Positions 1-8,508 of a DNA stretch of 46,853 nt are shown here, one piece after another. Every line of letters starts with the position of its first letter. The first letter of the stretch is position 1. The stretch lies in the NCBI RefSeq assembly GCF_900143025.1, contig NZ_FRCT01000023.1, positions 1 through 46,853 on the forward strand. Reading direction: 5' to 3'. This stretch comes from Ruminococcus flavefaciens (GTDB taxonomy: Bacteria; Bacillota; Clostridia; Oscillospirales; Ruminococcaceae). The notes beneath the pieces are model-generated. The model was not told the origin of the DNA and made no database searches. It saw nothing but the letters and a program-made list of their open reading frames with translations. Position numbers and translations under genes: made by a program.

Positions 1-72
1 TCTTCAGAAAGGTTTCCCCCGATAAATAGTATAAGCTTCTATATTAGTACCACGGCTAAGTATACCAGCTTT

Positions 73-867
73 TTATTGTTCCAATATTTCCTTGAAGATT
101 TTATACTTCTTATCGTTTTCGCCTGAGTAAATAGCGAAGCATACGTTATCAAACAGCTTTCCGTACTCCTCGTCTATAATGACCTTTCTGAAATAGCCTG
201 CAACGTCCTCGGATTTATTGCCGAAAGCTCCGCAGCCCCATGCGCCGAGGACAATATTCCTATGACCGTGCTCTGCGGCGACTGCAAGCAATATCCTTAT
301 GCGTCTTGTCATGGCTTCGGCTATTTTCTTGTTTGAAGCAAATATAGCCGCACCACGTTTGTTCGGAGCAGGAACAGTTATAACAGAAGCCATGAAGGGA
401 GTTTCCAGCAGCTCGCATCTGTGATCGCGGAATACACATACATCAGGAGAATATAGCATATAATCCGACTCTATGGGATTTATATGGAGATTATTGTACC
501 TGTACATCTCTTTAGCCTTATCTGAGGTTATAGAAGCATAAAGGGTACTGCATCTGCAAAGAGCCTCCTCCTGAGCATTTGCGCCAAGTCTGAATCCGCC
601 GCCTGCATTATGAGCATTGGCGAAGTTCATAACAAACGGGCGTTCAAATCTGCTTGCGGCTGAGAAAGAGTCCTCCTGAGTAACGGTAATATCACACATT
701 TCGTCACCGTCTATAACGAGAGCTTCTATAAGCTCTGTACCTTTTTTTGGGGAAATAACTTCAACTGCACGGGAATCACCGCTAAGGTCTATGCGGTTGT
801 CGTCCAGCTCGTAAAAGCCGTTTTCGGTAATTTTTATGGTCTCATTTGCAATAGAAATATTGTTCAT
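73..867 (-). CDS. Bacterial PARG-like macrodomain protein (TIGR02452 family)
   Basis: 264 aa, full length for the microbial-type poly(ADP-ribose) glycohydrolase family (TIGR02452/DUF2263). The diagnostic catalytic signature GGG-x(6-8)-QEE is intact: GGG at residues 89-91 and QEE at 99-101, inside NFANAHNAGGGF. A second family motif, GAWGCGAFGN, lies near residue 208 and matches the phosphate-binding loop of macrodomains. Family members hydrolyse ADP-ribose polymers or ADP-ribosyl bonds in the cytoplasm; the in vivo substrate here is unknown. There is no signal peptide. The start ATG at 867 has AAGGTGAG upstream. It lies 12 nt after a metallophosphatase gene, so it is probably the last gene of a three-gene operon. 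Family assignment is firm, role inferred. Confidence 0.88.
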   Translation of the reverse strand: MNNISIANETIKITENGFYELDDNRIDLSGDSRAVEVISPKKGTELIEALVIDGDEMCDITVTQEDSFSAASRFERPFVMNFANAHNAGGGFRLGANAQEEALCRCSTLYASITSDKAKEMYRYNNLHINPIESDYMLYSPDVCVFRDHRCELLETPFMASVITVPAPNKRGAAIFASNKKIAEAMTRRIRILLAVAAEHGHRNIVLGAWGCGAFGNKSEDVAGYFRKVIIDEEYGKLFDNVCFAIYSGENDKKYKIFKEILEQ

Positions 868-879
868 AAGCTCACCTTC

Positions 880-1977
880 TTAATTTTTTACGTCAATGAC
901 AACATATTCAGAGACACAGCCTGTCTTGAAGGGGATAGCCCAGCCTGAGATGCCCGAGGTAACGATGAAATCAGTATTGTCTATGGTCTTTGAACCGTAT
1001 ACGAAATCGTTTGCACCTATGAGGAGACCGATATAGCCTGATGGCCATATATGTCCGCCGTGGGTATGTCCCGAGAATACAAGGTCTGCACCCACAGCAG
1101 CTTCGTTGTCGTAGTCGTTGGGCTGGTGGTCGAGAACAAGCTCAAACTTGGAATTATCAAGGTCTTTAGTGAGAGTTTTGATGTCCTTGCGTTCCTTGTA
1201 GTGCTTGTCAAGTCTGCCGACTATGCGCAGAGAGTCGTTTACCTCTGCGGTCTCGTCCTCAAGGACTATAACGTTATTTTTCTTCAGCTCATTTTTCATG
1301 TCATCAACAGTGAAGTCACGTTTGCTTGCAAAATAGCCCTTGTCGTGATTTCCGACTGTGAAATAAACGCCATAGGTGGTTTTTAATTCACCTAAAGCCT
1401 TGCAGGCTTCCACCATATCTGCACGGCAGGAATCATCGTCAACGAAGTCTCCTGTGACCACTACGATATCAGGATTTTCAGCCTGTATACGTTCCATTTC
1501 CTTTGCGAACTTTTCACCGTCAAGGGTTATGCCTAAGTGAGAGTCGGCAATGCCTACTATCCTGAGACTACCGTTTGCAAGGGGCTTGTCCGTGTGGAAT
1601 GTATAGGCAGTTCTTACCACATTATGGGCGTTATACCAGCCAAAAGCAAGATAGACCGCAGTGAACAGTATAGTGAAAACGCCTTCTGCATAGAAACGGC
1701 GTTCTTTTTTTGTTATCCTGCGGATAATTTTTCCTATGAGGTCTGCCACAAGCCAGAAGGCTATGAGGTGGAGCAGTATGATTATCACCGCATAGGTGTT
1801 TATCACGGCAAAGCAGCATATTCCCCCGAGTGGCAAAAGACACAGCAGCCATGAGAGCTTCTTGTGCTTTTCGGCTATTTTCTGAATAATACCAAATTTA
1901 TGAAATCTTGTGATAAGATAAAATGTGCCGCTGAGACATACTATAAGCAGAACTGCGAAAATTATCAGCCAGAACAT
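880..1977 (-). CDS. Membrane-anchored calcineurin-like metallophosphoesterase
   Basis: 365 aa. The first ~120 residues contain about four hydrophobic helices (near 1-24, 42-60, 62-88 and 100-117). The rest is a calcineurin-type phosphoesterase with all metal-binding blocks visible: DSH at 145-147, GDFVDDD at 176-182, GNHD at 209-212, DHQP at 283-286 and GHTHGGH at 303-309. The layout resembles the YkuE/YaeI-like membrane phosphatases; the substrate cannot be read from sequence. The ATG at 1977 follows GGGAGGTG. The gene overlaps the upstream alcohol dehydrogenase by 13 nt and is followed 12 nt later by the PARG-like gene, so the three are likely co-transcribed. Confidence 0.88.
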   Translation of the reverse strand: MFWLIIFAVLLIVCLSGTFYLITRFHKFGIIQKIAEKHKKLSWLLCLLPLGGICCFAVINTYAVIIILLHLIAFWLVADLIGKIIRRITKKERRFYAEGVFTILFTAVYLAFGWYNAHNVVRTAYTFHTDKPLANGSLRIVGIADSHLGITLDGEKFAKEMERIQAENPDIVVVTGDFVDDDSCRADMVEACKALGELKTTYGVYFTVGNHDKGYFASKRDFTVDDMKNELKKNNVIVLEDETAEVNDSLRIVGRLDKHYKERKDIKTLTKDLDNSKFELVLDHQPNDYDNEAAVGADLVFSGHTHGGHIWPSGYIGLLIGANDFVYGSKTIDNTDFIVTSGISGWAIPFKTGCVSEYVVIDVKN

Positions 1978-3056
1978 ATGACACCTCCCGTAATATCATG
2001 GATAATGTCTGCATCAGCCCTGTAGGGGCAGACAGCAAGCTTTTTAGGATTGCAGAGCAGTTTTTCTGCCGCTTGTTCCAGAAGCTCCGCTGATACGTTA
2101 ACAGGGCTTATGTCAGCAATGAACTTTCCAAGCTCGTCCGTATCTGCAAAGCCTGTCAGGGACAGAACCTGTTCGCGGTCTGAGGGGGCTGCGTTTCTGA
2201 TATATCCGCTCTGAAAAGCTCCAACAGCAGCACCGTGAGGGATACCGCCTTCATAGGTGAGAGTATAGCTGAGGGCATGAGGCAGGGAAGTACCTGTCTG
2301 TGCGATAGCCATTCCACCAAAGGTAGAGGCGGTAAGCAGGTCGTTTGCAGTATCTATATCAAGGGGAGCATCGCCTGTGAGGAAGTCCTTGCAGCTTTTC
2401 CAGAGCTTCATTCCGCTTTCTGCACACATACGGCTGAATGGTGATGCGGAAACGTTTATATAGCTCTCTATCATATGGCTGAGAGCGTCCACGGCAGTAT
2501 TTGCAATAAGCTGTTTCGGCGCGGTAAGCAGATACTTTCCGTCGCAGAGAGCAATATCGGGGAATACCTTGTGTACCATAGATAGCTTTGTTTTCAGGTC
2601 GTGTCGTGTGAGCACGGCTACTCCTGTGACCTCGGAGCCTGTTCCGCAGGTGGTGGGGACAGCGGCTAAGGGGAGATGCTCCGGGACAGCAGAATTGTCA
2701 TACATGAGCTCCCACGAGCTTTCGGGATTTTTCATCATTACTGATACAGCCTTTGAAGCATCAAGAGCAGAGCCGCCGCCTATTCCTATAACAAAGTCCG
2801 CACCTTTGGTCAGACCAATATCCCGAGCTTTCATTATAGTCTCAACAGAGGGATTTTCTTCTGTCTCATTGAAAACAGTATACTTCACCCCGTTCATATC
2901 GAGCACTTTTGTAACATCGGCAAGTGAGCCGTTTTTTTGTGAAGAATTATGTCCTGTGACTATAAGTGCGTGAGTACCGAGGGCTGCAATATCTCTGCCG
3001 TGAGAAATAACGCAGTCAGGCTCATATATTACCTTTGTAGGCATATAAAACATCAT
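1965..3056 (-). CDS. Iron-containing alcohol dehydrogenase
   Basis: 363 aa, close to the usual ~380 for group III Fe-ADHs. The NAD(P)-binding GGGS motif is at 93-96 with D99 and K102. The expected Fe ligands are D190, H194, H260 and H274, in DALSHMIE, LPHALSY and GIPHGAAV. Members reduce aldehydes to alcohols (or the reverse) in fermentation; the exact substrate is unknown. It is the first gene of a minus-strand unit with the metallophosphatase and PARG-like genes and has its own sigma-A-type promoter just upstream. The ATG at 3056 is preceded by GTGAGGT. Confidence 0.9.
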   Translation of the reverse strand: MMFYMPTKVIYEPDCVISHGRDIAALGTHALIVTGHNSSQKNGSLADVTKVLDMNGVKYTVFNETEENPSVETIMKARDIGLTKGADFVIGIGGGSALDASKAVSVMMKNPESSWELMYDNSAVPEHLPLAAVPTTCGTGSEVTGVAVLTRHDLKTKLSMVHKVFPDIALCDGKYLLTAPKQLIANTAVDALSHMIESYINVSASPFSRMCAESGMKLWKSCKDFLTGDAPLDIDTANDLLTASTFGGMAIAQTGTSLPHALSYTLTYEGGIPHGAAVGAFQSGYIRNAAPSDREQVLSLTGFADTDELGKFIADISPVNVSAELLEQAAEKLLCNPKKLAVCPYRADADIIHDITGGVICSG

Positions 3057-3106
3057 TTTTTTACCTCACTTAGTATAAAAAATACGCATTTGATATCCTA
3101 ATTATT

Positions 3107-3135
3107 ATTTTACTTGTTTTGATGACCCGTGTCAA
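3107..3135 (-). promoter_or_regulatory. Sigma-A-type promoter of the alcohol dehydrogenase operon
   Basis: On the minus strand, TTGACA (3130-3135) is followed after 17 nt by TAAAAT (3107-3112), about 50 nt upstream of the start codon at 3056. Confidence 0.6.
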
Positions 3136-3192
3136 TACATGGGTAGAAAAAACGCTTTTTTGTTGCATATAATCTTCTGTTTGAACTGACAG

Positions 3193-3222
3193 TTGAAAAT
3201 GCTGAGCATAATATGTTATAAT
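3193..3222 (+). promoter_or_regulatory. Sigma-A-type promoter of the GH5 gene
   Basis: TTGAAA (3193-3198), 18-nt spacer, TATAAT (3217-3222). The predicted transcript carries a ~60-nt leader before the AAAGGAG ribosome site of the GH5 gene. Confidence 0.6.
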
Positions 3223-3286
3223 GAGGTGTAGCATAAAGCTGATATAAAAGGACAGGATATGTTCTGCGAAAGGAGATACCGACGTA

Positions 3287-4477
3287 ATGGATACAACTGA
3301 CAATAGAATATTTACAGCTTCGTCGGCTGATATCGCGGAAAAAATGGGTGTTGGCTGGAACTGCGGCAATACCTTTGAGGCAAATATCGGCGGTATCCCT
3401 GATGAGACCGTATGGGGAAACCCAAAGGCTTCGCAGGAAATGATAGATGCTGTTGCCGATGCAGGCTTCAATACCGTAAGGATACCCATAACCTACCTCA
3501 GCAAGATAGACGATGATAACGATTACAGGATAGACCGTGAATGGCTCGAAAGAATAGCAGAAGTAGTGGATTACTGCTATAAAAGGGATATGTTCGTGAT
3601 AATCAATATCCACGGTGATGCTTATCATACCATAAAAGGCGGCTGGCTGTTCTGTGATGAGGAAAATCAGGACGGCATAAAAAAGAAGTTCGGGGCTGTT
3701 TGGAAGCAGGTGGCTGAGCGCTTTGCCGACCGTGACGAGCATCTGATATTCGAGAGCATGAACGAGGTCTTTGACGGCATATACCATGACCCTGTGCCCG
3801 AGTATTACGTGAATATCAATGAGTATAACCGTATATTCGTTGATACTGTCCGCGACTGCGGCAAAAACAATACTCACCGCTGGCTGATGGTCTGCGGCTG
3901 GAATACCAATATAGACTATACCTGCGGGGATTACGGCTTCTGTTTTCCTGAGGATAAGGGCAATACTGCCAATGAAGGAAGGCTCATCCTTTCGGTGCAT
4001 TTCTACGACCCGTGGGACTACTGCGGCGAGGAGGGCAAGGACGTTTTCCTCTGGGGCGAAAAGGGGCAGGGCATATCCGAAGAGTACGGACTCTCTCCCG
4101 ATAGTGTTGCCAACTGGGGGGACGAAAATCATTTGCAGTTTCAGTTCGCAAAGCTGAAAAAGAAATATATTGATAAGGGCATACCTGTTGTTTTGGGTGA
4201 ATTCGGCTGTATCGACAAGGGCATAGCAAATGAGGCTATAGCAGGCAAGATAGAGGAAAACCGTGCATACTACAACGGTTATGTTGCCGGAACTGCCGCA
4301 ATTAACGGTATCACGCCTATATACTGGGATAACGGCTATAACGGACGGTATGGACTTGCACTCTTTGACAGACGCAAGCTGGTTCAGACTCAGCCTGCTA
4401 TCATAGAAGCTATAGTGAAAGGCGTAAAAAATAAAGACCCTATGGCAGGTCTGTGTATAAGTAATAAAAAGAACTGA
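3287..4477 (+). CDS. GH5 family glycoside hydrolase (endo-beta-1,4-glucanase type), no signal peptide
   Basis: 396 aa comprising a single GH5 catalytic domain. Visible landmarks: conserved His in NIHGD (H109), acid/base in MNEVFD (N159-E160), HFYDPW (H238, Y240) and nucleophile in VLGEFG (E305). Family members cleave beta-1,4-linked glucans or related hemicelluloses. The N-terminus (MDTTDNRIFTASSAD) has no signal peptide, dockerin or CBM. The enzyme is therefore predicted to be intracellular, acting perhaps on imported oligosaccharides, unlike the secreted cellulosomal GH5s of this genus. The start ATG follows AAAGGAG. The gene is monocistronic, with its own promoter and a strong terminator right after the stop. 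Similarity looks closest to subfamily GH5_4, which I cannot confirm. Confidence 0.87.
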   Translation: MDTTDNRIFTASSADIAEKMGVGWNCGNTFEANIGGIPDETVWGNPKASQEMIDAVADAGFNTVRIPITYLSKIDDDNDYRIDREWLERIAEVVDYCYKRDMFVIINIHGDAYHTIKGGWLFCDEENQDGIKKKFGAVWKQVAERFADRDEHLIFESMNEVFDGIYHDPVPEYYVNINEYNRIFVDTVRDCGKNNTHRWLMVCGWNTNIDYTCGDYGFCFPEDKGNTANEGRLILSVHFYDPWDYCGEEGKDVFLWGEKGQGISEEYGLSPDSVANWGDENHLQFQFAKLKKKYIDKGIPVVLGEFGCIDKGIANEAIAGKIEENRAYYNGYVAGTAAINGITPIYWDNGYNGRYGLALFDRRKLVQTQPAIIEAIVKGVKNKDPMAGLCISNKKN

Positions 4478-4478
4478 A

Positions 4479-4506
4479 AAAGCTCCCGATATCGGGAGCT
4501 TTTTTA
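4479..4506. terminator. Bidirectional intrinsic terminator
   Basis: A 12-bp perfect inverted repeat AAAGCTCCCGAT/ATCGGGAGCTTT with a T-run on the plus side (4503-4506) and A-tracts on the other. It lies between the convergent GH5 gene and the sigma-partner gene and can serve both. Confidence 0.8.
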
Positions 4507-5841
4507 TCAGTTTATTTGTTTTATTGACACATTGGTCAATTTAAATCCGGAACGATCATGTATACTCTTGTCATAGGTAAATCCGTCACATGAGAATATT
4601 ACATTGCCCTTGAATTCAAGATAAGCTTTTTCATTTTTATCTTTTATTATACAGTACGTCTTACAGCTTATATCATCATCATTGCTTAAAATAATAATAT
4701 CTTCTTCCAGATCATTAGTAAACAGATTCTTTGTGATCATAAGGTCATCGACTTTATAATCCTCACAAACATTTATGAAATAGTCCTTTACAGCGTATGC
4801 TGCTGCGCTTTCCATATTACGTCCCACATCTATATCACTGATCTTCCATTCGCCGTTTTCGCAGACAAAGTCGAATTTGAGCTTTGTGCCGACTCTTGAA
4901 TTGTCACTTTTGACAAACGGAGCAAAATTAGCAAATATAGTTGCCGAGAAAGAATCATCGTCTTTCTGTGTTATATGAGGATAGCTTGAATAGCTGCTGC
5001 CCTCCGGCATCTTGTTATAGAAGTTGGAAACGTAAAATCCGCCGTTATAGGTAATAAAATCCATTGAATGATAATTCACATCTACAATGTCTATCTCTGA
5101 GTTGTTTTCGTATTTGCTGAGATCAACATCGAAATCCGAGCAGAGATAAAGGTAAATATTATCAGGATTTATTATAAGTGTCTCATAGTTTGAGTTTGAG
5201 AAAGAATTTACTTGTAACAGCCTGTTGTAAAGCTCGTCTGTAAATAACCCCTTTAAAGCATTCTTCAGATCTTCGCCTGACTGGAAATCAGCATCAGTTA
5301 CTCTGTAGAATTTTTTTTCTTCAGCTTTTCTCCACGGCATATCGGAAGTGTAAACATTAAATGTAAGGGTGTCATCTTTATCTACACTCAATGCATGATA
5401 ATAATACTTATTTTCGATTTCGGCAAATTTGTTTGTAAACTGGTAAGCTATATTTTCGTATTCGGATAAGAGCTCGTCTTCTTTATTTGTGACCCTTTCC
5501 GTAACAGCTTCGGTAGTTTCAATATTTGTGTTTGCAGTAGAATTGCTTTTTCTGTATTTCATAAATGCTGTACCGCCTGAAACTCCTGCTGTCAGTATTG
5601 CAGCCGCAGCTGCTATGCTTGTTAATCTGGACAATATTGGTCTGTTGTATTGCTCGACTCCTCTTACCTCTGTATCTTCTGTATTCTCATCGAAAACCAC
5701 ATTATTTTTTTCTTGGTTATCCATGTTGTACTTTTTTTCGCTCATTGCAAAAATTCTCTCCTTCTCAGCTTCAGTGAGAACAGGGAATTCCTCCGAAATT
5801 TTGTCAATGATCATGTTATCAATCTCCTTAAATAAACTCAA
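4507..5841 (-). CDS. Single-pass membrane protein, probable regulator/partner of the ECF sigma factor
   Basis: Up to 444 aa. The N-terminal ~88 residues are charged and cytoplasmic (LTEAEKERIFAMSEKKY), followed by one Ala-rich membrane helix (~89-112) and a ~330-aa extracellular domain that I do not recognise. Position directly after an ECF sigma gene, with overlapping ends, is the classic place for an anti-sigma factor, so this role is inferred. Two starts are possible. TTG at 5841 overlaps the sigma stop (TTGA) and has a perfect AAGGAGG seven nt upstream. ATG at 5814 has AAGGAG nine nt upstream. Both would give the same membrane topology. No canonical zinc anti-sigma (HxxxCxxC) motif is present. 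Confidence 0.75.
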   Translation of the reverse strand: MSLFKEIDNMIIDKISEEFPVLTEAEKERIFAMSEKKYNMDNQEKNNVVFDENTEDTEVRGVEQYNRPILSRLTSIAAAAAILTAGVSGGTAFMKYRKSNSTANTNIETTEAVTERVTNKEDELLSEYENIAYQFTNKFAEIENKYYYHALSVDKDDTLTFNVYTSDMPWRKAEEKKFYRVTDADFQSGEDLKNALKGLFTDELYNRLLQVNSFSNSNYETLIINPDNIYLYLCSDFDVDLSKYENNSEIDIVDVNYHSMDFITYNGGFYVSNFYNKMPEGSSYSSYPHITQKDDDSFSATIFANFAPFVKSDNSRVGTKLKFDFVCENGEWKISDIDVGRNMESAAAYAVKDYFINVCEDYKVDDLMITKNLFTNDLEEDIIILSNDDDISCKTYCIIKDKNEKAYLEFKGNVIFSCDGFTYDKSIHDRSGFKLTNVSIKQIN

Positions 5842-6416
5842 ATCAATCCCTCCTTGCCAATGCCTGCTTCAGCGAGAAGTGATTTAAGTCGTTGTTTTGC
5901 GCGGCTGCTGCGTTTCTGAACGGCAGCAGATGACATAGAAATACTTTCTGCGATCTCTTTAGCTGTCCTGTTGTAATAGTACTGTTGGATAATAATAGTT
6001 GAGTCGGGCTCTCCCAATTCCTTGATCTTTCCGAGAATGATACGTGATTGTTCCTTTTTTTCTGAATTTTCCATGAGTGAGTCATCAGAGCGTAGTTCTT
6101 CCATATTGTCTTCATCAATTGAGAAATTTCTGTTGTTATGGACGCTGAGTCTGCGAAAAGCGTCAATAGCGGTATTTCTTGATATTGTACCTATATATCC
6201 CTTGAGGTTACCTGAAAAGTCCGTATTTACGTCGAAACGCTTATATAATTTCATAAAGATATCACTTACACAATCCTCTATATCCTCACGAGTCCCACAA
6301 TTCCTGAGGATATCTATAACGATCGCATAGACATAGTTACAGTAACGATCAAAGACTGCTCTGTGACATTTGGGTACAGACTGAGACATAAGCTCTTTCA
6401 GTTCGGCATCTGTCAT
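5838..6416 (-). CDS. ECF-type RNA polymerase sigma-70 factor
   Basis: 192 aa, the size of ECF sigma factors, which carry only regions 2 and 4. Region 2 is seen around residues 20-95 (RYCNYVYAIVIDILRN, REDIEDCVSDIFMKLYKRF, ISRNTAIDAFRR). Region 4 helix-turn-helix lies near 140-185 (RTAKEIAESISMSSAAVQKRSSRAKQRLKSLL). It would direct RNA polymerase to a dedicated promoter set, and the adjacent membrane protein probably controls its availability. The ATG at 6416 has AGGAGGAG upstream. A 14-bp palindrome TTGAATGCATTCAA (6435-6448) lies in its leader. Confidence 0.9.
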   Translation of the reverse strand: MTDAELKELMSQSVPKCHRAVFDRYCNYVYAIVIDILRNCGTREDIEDCVSDIFMKLYKRFDVNTDFSGNLKGYIGTISRNTAIDAFRRLSVHNNRNFSIDEDNMEELRSDDSLMENSEKKEQSRIILGKIKELGEPDSTIIIQQYYYNRTAKEIAESISMSSAAVQKRSSRAKQRLKSLLAEAGIGKEGLI

Positions 6417-6487
6417 CAGAAACTCCTCCTTTTTTTGAATGCATTCAATAAAAATAATCGAATGAATAGGTTAATTTCAGACACCTT

Positions 6488-6516
6488 ATTATACAATTTT
6501 TTCATATAAAAATCAA
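6488..6516 (-). promoter_or_regulatory. Promoter of the ECF sigma operon
   Basis: On the minus strand, TTGATT (6511-6516), 17-nt spacer, TATAAT (6488-6493), about 70 nt before the sigma start. It is a housekeeping-type promoter, so auto-activation by the ECF factor is not evident here. Confidence 0.55.
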
Positions 6517-6563
6517 TCGTTTTGAAAAACAGAAAAAAATTATTGAAAAACGATAATTTTCTA

Positions 6564-6592
6564 TTGACAAATGATATTTTGTGTGTTATACT
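6564..6592 (+). promoter_or_regulatory. Promoter of the DUF2975/HTH membrane-protein operon
   Basis: TTGACA (6564-6569), 17-nt spacer, TATACT (6587-6592); transcript start expected near 6600, about 40 nt before the first start codon. Confidence 0.65.
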
Positions 6593-6638
6593 ATAGTCAC
6601 AGTAAGAAAAACGAAAAAACATGAAGGAGCGAAGATAT

Positions 6639-7106
6639 ATGTGGAATAACAATAAATCACTGTTTTTATCCCGCGTACTTACTATAACGGCAGCAGGTGT
6701 GGCGATTTTCGTTGCATTTTTCATACCTACAATAGCCGAATGGTATCAGTACATGATGACGGTTGAAGCAGCAGGCATACTTGACAGGGAAACGATGTAT
6801 GTGCCTATGTGCATTACCCTTTACGTATGCGATGCTCTTGCACTTGGAGCGCTGTGGAATTTGCACGTACTTCTCGGCAATATCAGCAGGGACGAGGTAT
6901 TCATACCAAAGAATACAAGCTGTCTGAGAAGGATATCATGGTTGTGTATGGGAGCAGGGTCGGTATGCATCATATTCGGGCTCTGGAGCTCCATATTTGC
7001 CTTTGTAGGAATGGTGGCTATAATGTTCGGGCTTATCATGCGCGTGCTGAAAAACGTGTTTGAGAAGGCTGTAGAGATAAAGTCGGAAAACGACTTTACT
7101 ATATGA
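6639..7106 (+). CDS. DUF2975 family membrane protein
   Basis: 155 aa with four hydrophobic segments, matching the DUF2975 layout. The start is placed at ATG 6639 because AAGGAG (6624-6629) lies nine nt upstream; the in-frame ATG at 6621 would have that site inside its own coding region. DUF2975 proteins are typically encoded next to a small YozG-like Cro/C1 regulator, as here (16 nt downstream), and the pair is thought to be regulatory, but the membrane protein's function is unknown. First gene of a likely six-gene plus-strand operon. Confidence 0.8.
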   Translation: MWNNNKSLFLSRVLTITAAGVAIFVAFFIPTIAEWYQYMMTVEAAGILDRETMYVPMCITLYVCDALALGALWNLHVLLGNISRDEVFIPKNTSCLRRISWLCMGAGSVCIIFGLWSSIFAFVGMVAIMFGLIMRVLKNVFEKAVEIKSENDFTI

Positions 7107-7121
7107 ACGGAGGTGCTTTCC

Positions 7122-7328
7122 ATGCCGATTATAGTTAATCTTGATGTAATGATGGCAAAGCGGAAGATGTCCTCACAGGAGCTTGCGGAAAGGGTAGGCA
7201 TAACGACGGCAAATCTTTCGATACTGAAAACAGGCAAGGCAAAGGCTGTGCGCTTTTCGACTCTTGAAAAGATATGCGAGGAGCTTGAATGTCAGCCGGG
7301 GGATATACTGGAATTCAGACGCGAGTAA
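7122..7328 (+). CDS. Small Cro/C1-type HTH regulator (YozG-like)
   Basis: 68 aa, almost entirely one helix-turn-helix (MMAKRKMSSQELAERVGIT, then LSILKTGKAKAVRF). The sequence CQPGDILEF at the end is typical of this HTH_26 family. The start is ATG 7122, eight nt after GGAGG (7109-7113); a GTG at 7113 lies inside that ribosome site and is unlikely. It probably binds its own operon promoter; DUF2975 neighbours usually co-occur with this family. Confidence 0.85.
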   Translation: MPIIVNLDVMMAKRKMSSQELAERVGITTANLSILKTGKAKAVRFSTLEKICEELECQPGDILEFRRE

Positions 7329-7339
7329 AGGGGGCAGAC

Positions 7340-7708
7340 ATGAAATTCATATGGAAATGCCTGAAAATAATGGTAGGAATGATATTTATATGCGGAGTTG
7401 TCGTAGCAGGCTATACAGCCTTTCAGATAAAGCAGTATCAGAAGGTGCCTGTGATAACTCCAAAGGAGCAGCTTGCATTTTCGGCAAATTCCGAGATATA
7501 TATAAGTGAAATGGCTGATTTTGAGAGCTGCTACAATGCGGAGATAATGAGTGCTGAATGGGAAGACGGCGGATACGAAAAGCTTACGATAATGAGCGAC
7601 GGAAAGTCTATAATTATCGGAGACAGAAAAGGCAGGCTCAATGTCATGGTAAAGGCTAAAGGGGACAGACAAGATATTTCGTGCGAGATCTGTCTTACAA
7701 TAAAATAG
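7340..7708 (+). CDS. Small membrane-anchored extracytoplasmic protein, unknown function
   Basis: 122 aa. One N-terminal hydrophobic helix (residues ~9-29, IMVGMIFICGVVVAGYTAF) could be an uncleaved anchor, followed by ~90 residues predicted outside the cell. The start ATG 7340 follows AAGGGGG. It begins 11 nt after the HTH gene, so it is co-transcribed with it. I recognise no domain. The tail (GKSIIIGDRKGRLNVMVKAKG) looks beta-rich. Confidence 0.65.
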   Translation: MKFIWKCLKIMVGMIFICGVVVAGYTAFQIKQYQKVPVITPKEQLAFSANSEIYISEMADFESCYNAEIMSAEWEDGGYEKLTIMSDGKSIIIGDRKGRLNVMVKAKGDRQDISCEICLTIK

Positions 7709-7806
7709 TGCAGAAATAATACAAGGGTAAAGAATTTCTGCGCATCGGGGCAAATTCTAAACATAGTATGCAGATATTTATAATAGGCTTTTGAGGAGGG
7801 ATCGGT

Positions 7807-8100
7807 ATGAAAAAAACGGCGGTAAACAAGGTACATGAGCTGAGATACACATATAATATCGACATGGCGCTGTGTATATTTGATTTTCTTATCTGCTCGG
7901 TGCTGTGCGCAGGTGGCAGCGAATATGTGAATATTGCAGGCGTTATAGCTCTTATTACAGCTGTCATACCCATAGGCTTCAGAAGGCTTTACTTCAAGGA
8001 CGAGATTATCCCTAAGTCGGTGGGGGCTGTTATGACGGTTTACAGAGTGCTTCTTGGTGGACTTCTGCTGTACGGCATAGATTATTTTCTTGTAGCATAA
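7807..8100 (+). CDS. Small integral membrane protein
   Basis: 97 aa with three hydrophobic stretches (about 19-38, 41-58 and 75-94) and a basic N-terminus. It starts at ATG 7807 after GAGGAGGG. The preceding 98-nt gap holds an 8-bp inverted repeat (GCAGAAAT/ATTTCTGC near 7710-7741) without a T-run. No family recognised; its position suggests it belongs to the DUF2975-DUF4153 operon. Confidence 0.6.
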   Translation: MKKTAVNKVHELRYTYNIDMALCIFDFLICSVLCAGGSEYVNIAGVIALITAVIPIGFRRLYFKDEIIPKSVGAVMTVYRVLLGGLLLYGIDYFLVA

Positions 8101-8112
8101 GGAGTGATAAAA

Positions 8113-8508
8113 ATGAAAGAGCAATGGAAAAAGGTTCGTTACTGGTTTTTGATGTCCTTGCTTACTACAGTTCTTATATTCATGCCGATGATGATATTTT
8201 TTACGGTATACTGCGTTATGAACTTCATTTGCAGTCTTGTAACGGCAGTAGTGGTATCTTTTGACAACAGCGCAAAGCCTTATGTGTGGTTTTCTGGTAC
8301 GGCGGTATTCATAACGATACTGCTGACTGTATATATGGCAGGTGATATTGCTGCTGCTGAACCAGGCTCATGGACAGCTGCCGGAGAGTTCATGGCAATA
8401 ATACTTCTTATGCCCATACCGCTGATAACGGGACTGAGAACATACAGAAAAGGAAAAAGAGAAGAAGCAGAAATGCTTCAGAATGGAGGAGACAGTTATG
8501 GAGAATAA
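8113..8508 (+). CDS. Small membrane protein
   Basis: 131 aa with three or four hydrophobic segments (roughly 12-34, 37-55, 63-80 and 92-110) and a charged C-terminal tail rich in K and E. The start is ATG 8113, eight nt after AAGGAG (8099-8104); an in-frame GTG at 8104 overlaps that site. It overlaps the DUF4153 gene by 11 nt, implying translational coupling. Function unknown. Confidence 0.6.
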   Translation: MKEQWKKVRYWFLMSLLTTVLIFMPMMIFFTVYCVMNFICSLVTAVVVSFDNSAKPYVWFSGTAVFITILLTVYMAGDIAAAEPGSWTAAGEFMAIILLMPIPLITGLRTYRKGKREEAEMLQNGGDSYGE

